NCBI RefSeq assembly: GCF_900079725.1
Contig: NZ_LT599032.1
Coordinates: forward strand, 3,714,053-3,778,052
From: an uncultured Dysgonomonas sp.
GTDB taxonomy: Bacteria; Bacteroidota; Bacteroidia; Bacteroidales; Dysgonomonadaceae
DNA: 64,000 bases
Direction: 5' to 3'
Below the pieces are notes generated by a model. It saw only the letters and a program-made list of their open reading frames with translations. It did no database searches and had not been told where the DNA came from. Below, piece by piece: positions 59,710 through 64,000 of the stretch; the stretch's first letter is position 1; each line of letters opens with the position of its first letter. The position numbers were made by a program, and so were the translations under genes.

Positions 59710-61392
59710 ATGAACGAAAGTAAAACATCGTGTGCATCAACTGACCGAACAAAATCAATCGCATGGGAATCCATTGAATGGAATAAGTGTGAACGTGAGG
59801 TTAAGAAGCTACAAGCACGTATTGTAAAGGCTCAAAAGGAAAGTAAACACAATAAGGTGAAAGCCTTACAGTGGGTGCTTACTCACTCTTTTTATGCTAA
59901 AGCATTGGCTGTAAAAAGAGTGTCTTCTAATAAAGGAAAAGCTACGGCTGGGGTAGATGGTAAAATTTTGAATACCCCAATAGCCAAGGCAAATGCGATT
60001 ACTGAATTGAAAAGACGGGGATATTCTCCGCAACCATTAAGAAGAGTACATATTAAAAAGAGTAATGGAAAACTACGCCCGTTAGGAATTCCAACAATGA
60101 AAGACAGAGCAATGCAAGCATTATATCTCATGGCATTAGACCCTGTGGCTGAAACAACTGCTGATAACCATTCGTATGGTTTCCGCAAAGGAAGAAGCAC
60201 GCAGGATGCTATGAAACAATGTTTTATTGATTTGGCAAAAGATTATTGTCCTAAGTGGATATTGGAAGGAGATATAAAAGGTTGTTTTGACCATATCAGC
60301 CATGAATGGCTTCTGGAAAATATCCCAATGGATAAGGTTATGCTAAAGAAATGGTTAAAAGCAGGATTTGTCTTTAATAAAATGTTGTTCCCGACAGACG
60401 AGGGTACGCCACAAGGTGGTATCATATCTCCAACACTTGCTAATATGACCTTAGATGGTCTACAAGAACTACTTGCACAGAAGTATAAAGCAAGAAGAAT
60501 CAAAGGTGAAAGGAATAAAAAATATCACCCAAAGGTCAATCTTGTTCGATATGCTGATGACTTCATCATAACAAGCGAAGACAGAAGTGTATTGGAATCT
60601 GAAATCATGCCATTATTAAAAGAGTTTCTCGCAGTAAGGGGACTTACCCTATCTGAAGAGAAAACGAAGATTACTCATATTGATGATGGTTTTGATTTTC
60701 TTGGATTCAACTTCAGAAAGTATAACGGAACAATGCTTGTGAGACCATCAAAAGAAAAGGTAAAAGTCTTTTTGGATAAGGTTCGACATATTATTGAAAC
60801 AAATAAAATGGCGAAACAAGAGACAATTATAAGACTTTTAAACCCGATGCTTATAGGTTGGGCTAACTATTATAAATATAGTATAGCATCAGAAATATTC
60901 GGTAGAGCAGATTTTGAAATTTTCAGAAAACTATGGAGGTGGTCGAAAAGACGACATAATGCTAAAGGAAAATATTGGGTTGCCAATAAATACTATCATA
61001 GGGTAAATGGTAGAAGCTGGACTTTTTCAGTAAGTGATAGTCGTAAAAAGAATGGTGAGTACTTCTCGTTAAAGCGACTAACCAATACAAAAACAGAATC
61101 CTATGTGAAGATTAGATCAGAGGCTAATCCATATGACTCAGAGTGGGCTGAATATTTTGATAAAAGAGAAACTTATCAGATGCTCAACACCCTTAAAGGC
61201 AGAAGGTCACTCCTATATATCTGGGAAAAACAAAACCGTATTTGTCCAATTTGCGAGAATTTAATAAACAGAGAGAAAGAATGGAGTATCATGGAACAAA
61301 CCATAGAAAACCATATCAAAAGAACTCTAGTACATGATAGTTGTCGCAGAAGTGTATTACTTAAAAATAGAAGAAATGAGCCGGTTTCATAA
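59710..61392 (+). CDS. ltrA: Group II intron reverse transcriptase/maturase (LtrA-type)
   Basis: The intron-encoded protein, 560 aa from ATG 59710; a GTG at 59641 would add 23 residues and is less likely. Domains: RT fingers and palm (IPTMKDRAMQALYLMALDP near residues 132-150, TPQGGIISPTLANM near 235-248, YADD catalytic motif at 281-284), X/maturase domain (ETIIRLLNPMLIGWANYYKY near 374-393) and a C-terminal HNH endonuclease (CPICENL, then NHIKRTLVHDSC). All parts appear intact, so it could still promote splicing and retrohoming. No frameshift is seen. Confidence 0.96.
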   Translation: MNESKTSCASTDRTKSIAWESIEWNKCEREVKKLQARIVKAQKESKHNKVKALQWVLTHSFYAKALAVKRVSSNKGKATAGVDGKILNTPIAKANAITELKRRGYSPQPLRRVHIKKSNGKLRPLGIPTMKDRAMQALYLMALDPVAETTADNHSYGFRKGRSTQDAMKQCFIDLAKDYCPKWILEGDIKGCFDHISHEWLLENIPMDKVMLKKWLKAGFVFNKMLFPTDEGTPQGGIISPTLANMTLDGLQELLAQKYKARRIKGERNKKYHPKVNLVRYADDFIITSEDRSVLESEIMPLLKEFLAVRGLTLSEEKTKITHIDDGFDFLGFNFRKYNGTMLVRPSKEKVKVFLDKVRHIIETNKMAKQETIIRLLNPMLIGWANYYKYSIASEIFGRADFEIFRKLWRWSKRRHNAKGKYWVANKYYHRVNGRSWTFSVSDSRKKNGEYFSLKRLTNTKTESYVKIRSEANPYDSEWAEYFDKRETYQMLNTLKGRRSLLYIWEKQNRICPICENLINREKEWSIMEQTIENHIKRTLVHDSCRRSVLLKNRRNEPVS

Positions 61393-61411
61393 TAGAAATT
61401 TTGAATTGCTT

Positions 61412-61486
61412 GAGCCGTATGAGGGGAAACTCTCACGTACGGTTCTTAGAGGGGAAAGGGGCAGTAATGCCCCCGACCTACTCGAC
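61412..61486 (+). ncRNA. Group II intron domains V and VI
   Basis: Domain V (61412-61445) is a 34 nt hairpin starting GAGCCGTATGAGG and ending CACGTACGGTTC, with the catalytic AGC in the lower stem and a GAAA loop. Domain VI follows to the 3' splice site at 61486. Confidence 0.92.
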
Positions 61487-62263
61487 ATTTACCAGACTAT
61501 CTACATAGGCAGCCAGACCAGCTACAGCGTTACCTAGTATGGGGCCAATAACGGCTCGCAATAGCCCGGGCAATGCCCCTTGTACAGTTGTTCGTATTAT
61601 ATTTTTGTAACCTATTTGGGTTACTATATTGTTCACTAACTGATTCAATGCATCCTGACCATCGAGAAATACACGCTCTAGTTTAGCTGCTCCGATGATA
61701 CGTTGCAATAATATATTTGGATTTGGATTGGTATCCGAAAAAGCCACATTAGCCCAGTAGTATTCTGTTCTGTCCGTGAATTCGGCTGGCGGCAGTATGA
61801 TGCGTGCATCGCTATAGCTACCCTTATAGTTGGTCAGCACCTCTGCATAGTTCTGCGAAGAGCTACTTGTCGAATATGGGAATAATGTTTTCTCTATATT
61901 GCCCAAAAATACAACGGAATAATTTCCTTTAGGTAAAGTGTCCCTTACTACGGCAAGAGGCCATGTTGGGATGCCCTGTGCCGGTGATAATACTATTTTT
62001 TCTTTTACATATTCTCCAGTCGATTTGTAAATTATATATCGGATGTGTTGCACCCTTCCGTCGGGACCGCTTACTGCAGCTTTTGTTTGTATATCAAAGG
62101 TTGATGTTACGAAGTTGACTACAAAATGGCCTTCAGGAACCTTACTGTTTGATGTTGGGGTTTCTTTTTTATCTATATCTATTAAGTCATCCGTTTCCCT
62201 GTTATCGCAGCTTACCAGAAGAATCAATGTTAATATACTGTATAGTAATATATTTGTTTTCAT
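61487..62263 (-). pseudogene. Split FimB/Mfa2-like fimbrial lipoprotein, N-terminal part
   Basis: The 5' portion (259 codons) of the interrupted fimbrial gene: lipobox LLVSC (Cys19), then a fimbrillin-like beta-domain (VPEGHFVVNFVTSTFDIQTKA, HIRYIIYKSTGEYVKEKI, LPKGNYSVVFLGNIEKTLFP) typical of FimB/Mfa2 anchor or minor subunits. After SLVN (61487) the frame runs into the intron and stops three codons later (NVE, stop, with N the last real codon). A truncated 262 aa lipoprotein could still be made. Confidence 0.85.
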
Positions 62264-62285
62264 ATGCTACTTTATTTTATTCGGG

Positions 62286-63329
62286 TTATTGTATGCCGTC
62301 CCAGTTGTTATCGTCCAGATTTATGCTATAGCTAAGAACAAACCCGATATTTATGTTCGAGTAATTTCCGGATATTTTTACAACATGATTAGGTGAAAAT
62401 ATGATGCTATTTCCGGACGATACTCCGCTTGTATCGGGTACTTTAATAATATATCTCTCTGTGAAAACGCCATATTTCACATCCAGATAAAGTTTAGTTT
62501 TATTTAGATCCAGTGTCGGTAGAAGGTAGTGATTGAAACTCACCTTTGCCGAAGCCGGGATTTGTGTCGAAAATGTTTTAAGGTTGTCTGCATCGCTAGC
62601 CAATTGGACAACGGTTGCGATAGTGCTGACAGGCTGTATACCCTTTACTAGCTTTTCTGCAACTAAAGTGATAGAAGTAACATAGGTAGGGATATTTGTT
62701 ATTTCTATGTTAAGGCCGCTTACGAGGCGAGTTAAGTTGCCTTTTAATGTTTTTATCTGCGAGGGCTTAAAGTATTCTCCGATAATGTTTGTGTTGTTGT
62801 AGGATTGACATGTTGCAATGAAAAATTCAGGCACAGAGGCCGCTGATTTTGTAAGTAATTGTATATTGTTCAATAGGGTAGGGTTGTTTACAGATCCTAT
62901 GCTGAATTTGTTATTTACGTTGCTTTGGTCGTTGAAATTATAATCATTCTGGTTGTATCCTATTACCAGTATTTTATAAGTAGAGTTGGCTGACAGGCTC
63001 AGCATTGTCATATATGAAGTCAGAGCGCTTACATTAACCTGTCTGGCTGCTGTATAGTCAGGTGCAAAATTGCTCTCGTTGTTGGCAGATATACTCTCAT
63101 CTATTTTTTTGAAAGGGAGCAGTAATACTCTATTGACTGTATATGGCTGTGTCTCTATCGATTTTTCCTTATTAGTTTGCAAGCCGGTTATTTCGACAGG
63201 TACAGATATTATCTGTCGGTCTGGTTCTTCAGCAATTTCATTCTGAGAGCATCCTGAGAGCATTAAAATTGCAATGCTACACAGTAAGCACTGCCATTTT
63301 GCATATTTGAAACAGATATTATTATTCAT
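62286..63329 (-). CDS. FimB/Mfa2-like fimbrial lipoprotein
   Basis: A 347 aa lipoprotein (lipobox MLSGC, Cys27) with two predicted beta-sandwich domains. The features fit the FimB/Mfa2 group of fimbrial anchor or tip proteins: VNRVLLLPFKKIDESI in the first domain, LTRLVSGLNIEITNIPTYVTSITLVAE between domains and a C-terminal FSPNHVVKISGNYSNINIGF. It lies 22 bp upstream of the split fimbrial gene in the same operon. Similar to that gene in layout but not in sequence, so it is probably a different minor subunit. Confidence 0.83.
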   Translation of the reverse strand: MNNNICFKYAKWQCLLCSIAILMLSGCSQNEIAEEPDRQIISVPVEITGLQTNKEKSIETQPYTVNRVLLLPFKKIDESISANNESNFAPDYTAARQVNVSALTSYMTMLSLSANSTYKILVIGYNQNDYNFNDQSNVNNKFSIGSVNNPTLLNNIQLLTKSAASVPEFFIATCQSYNNTNIIGEYFKPSQIKTLKGNLTRLVSGLNIEITNIPTYVTSITLVAEKLVKGIQPVSTIATVVQLASDADNLKTFSTQIPASAKVSFNHYLLPTLDLNKTKLYLDVKYGVFTERYIIKVPDTSGVSSGNSIIFSPNHVVKISGNYSNINIGFVLSYSINLDDNNWDGIQ

Positions 63330-63402
63330 AACGGCTTTGTCGTTTTTATGGGGCTGCCCAAAAAGCAGATGTTCCTTTCGGGCAGCCTCATTTATTTATT
63401 GT

Positions 63403-64000
63403 TTATTGTATTGTTAACGGATGTATTGTATTCCAAGCTGGATCTATAGTGATTGTTATAGTCTGGTCTTGTAATAAGTCAATAGCATCGTCGTCATCTC
63501 CCGGATCGCCAGGGTCTGATCCTGTTGTGGTTCCCGGTTTATGTTTTACTCCTAATGAATAGAAGTGGTTGGCTGTAATGTTAAATGTGCTGGAAGCACC
63601 ATCTCTTACCGACCATGTTTTGATCACGGCATTGGCGGCATCATACAAACCAAGGGTTAATGTAACTCCACTTACCGGGATCATGTATGCTCCGCTTAAT
63701 TGAGAATTTGGCAATTTGACAATTCCGGCAGAAGATAAATCGTTTCCGGAATACATTTCATTTGCAACACTTTGGGTGCTTAGGTCAATATTGATAATAT
63801 TGTAGGTGGTTGCTGCTGTAGAACCGATTCCAGATCCCAGATTTACGACTTTATTTCCTGCGCTGGCAGACAGACGGAGGTATCTTACTGTTTTACCATC
63901 CAGCATCTGTGGTACATTTTTGAAGTATCCCAAAATACCAGCTATTTTGCGGGTCATAGTGAGGCTGACGCGTGTACCTTGTGATAATACTTGTGCCTGA
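63403..64000 (-). CDS. Fimbrillin-like protein, N-terminus beyond the window
   Basis: The C-terminal 198 residues of a fimbrial subunit; the frame is open to the window edge at 64000. An internal ATG at 63957 is not the true start. It shows fimbrillin-like beta strands (SLTMTRKIAGILGYFKNVP, TLTLGLYDAANAVIKTW, TFNITANHFYSLGVKHK), then a Gly/Asp-rich linker (PGDPGDDDD) and a final strand (TITITIDPAWNTIHPLTIQ) that may be the donor-strand or C-terminal part of a type V pilus protein. It precedes the FimB/Mfa2-like lipoproteins in the operon. Confidence 0.75.
   Translation of the reverse strand, partial: QAQVLSQGTRVSLTMTRKIAGILGYFKNVPQMLDGKTVRYLRLSASAGNKVVNLGSGIGSTAATTYNIINIDLSTQSVANEMYSGNDLSSAGIVKLPNSQLSGAYMIPVSGVTLTLGLYDAANAVIKTWSVRDGASSTFNITANHFYSLGVKHKPGTTTGSDPGDPGDDDDAIDLLQDQTITITIDPAWNTIHPLTIQ

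Larger units (their letters stand above)
59107..61486 (+). mobile_element. Group II intron with encoded reverse transcriptase
   Basis: A complete 2380 bp group II intron. The 5' end is GTGCG (59107), the 3' end CTCGAC (61486) fits the usual AY end, and its removal rejoins a fimbrial gene in frame. A structured 5' region of about 600 nt precedes the RT gene. Domain V is at 61412-61445 and a domain VI stem (GGGGC/GCCCC) near 61459-61474, with a possible branch-point A at 61480, seven bases from the 3' end. Candidate EBS1 CCCTTG (59420-59425) pairs with exon sequence TAAGGG (59101-59106), one G-U. It is antisense to its host gene. Confidence 0.92.

Noticed and set aside
59107..61486. Idea that the fimbrial gene is repaired by splicing
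   Set aside because: The intron lies on the opposite strand to the gene, so the gene's mRNA carries only the intron complement, which cannot fold as the ribozyme.
1..64000. CRISPR arrays, rRNA, tRNA and transposase genes
   Set aside because: No evenly spaced short repeats, rRNA stretches or tRNA cloverleaves other than the tmRNA were seen, and no transposase apart from the intron protein's own mobility functions.

Overview
The window comes from a chromosome of an AT-rich, Gram-negative Bacteroidota, most likely order Bacteroidales; a Dysgonomonas-like host is my guess and is not proven. Evidence: a SusC/SusD pair, three GH97 enzymes, FimB/Mfa2-type fimbrial genes with DUF3575 and DUF3868 partners, many lipoproteins with Bacteroidota-style lipoboxes, promoters of the TAnnTTTG type, little sign of Shine-Dalgarno sites, and a tmRNA whose tag reads GNNNYALAA. 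Layout: (1) 38-7454, plus strand: a sugar-oxidation/uptake set made of a Tat-exported Gfo/Idh/MocA dehydrogenase, a HEAT-repeat protein with a DUF1080 (3-keto-glycoside hydrolase) domain, a GntP permease and, after a palindromic repeat element, a glycerate kinase. (2) 7603-13330: a 5.5 kb segment with a GH97 enzyme, a HelD-like helicase and a PAS-LuxR regulator, bounded by two inverted copies of a ~120 bp repeat. (3) 13812-23372, plus strand: a tight seven-gene operon with two outer-membrane porins, an imelysin lipoprotein, a di-haem DUF1111 lipoprotein, a CxxCH lipoprotein, a RidA-like protein and a CcsBA cytochrome c synthase; it looks like an envelope iron/haem redox module. (4) 23482-28752, minus strand: a large secreted repeat protein and a smaller surface protein. 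(5) 29266-29659: ssrA (tmRNA) with its terminator. (6) 29858-30652: a secreted EEP-family phosphodiesterase with its own promoter. (7) 30812-55880: a large polysaccharide utilisation locus (PUL). On the minus strand it has three transcription units: MFS/GH97/GH88/heparinase-like lyase/GH31; DUF5107-TPR/GalM; and GH97/SusC/SusD/three lipoproteins. A divergent AraC-family regulator sits at the right end. (8) 56234-64000, minus strand: a fimbrial operon, cut by the window edge, in which one FimB/Mfa2-like gene is split by a 2.38 kb group II intron lying antisense to it. How the genes work together: the three PUL units share one 40 bp sequence with two ATGTA half-sites exactly 21 bp apart, placed exactly 21 nt upstream of a TAnnTTTR -7 element. 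This is strong sequence evidence that one regulator, probably the adjacent AraC protein, controls all of them. The enzyme set (lyase-like enzyme, unsaturated-uronyl hydrolase, GH31, two GH97) suggests an acidic heteropolysaccharide with alpha-linked neutral sugars, taken up by SusCD, degraded in the periplasm, and imported as monosaccharides by the MFS porter.
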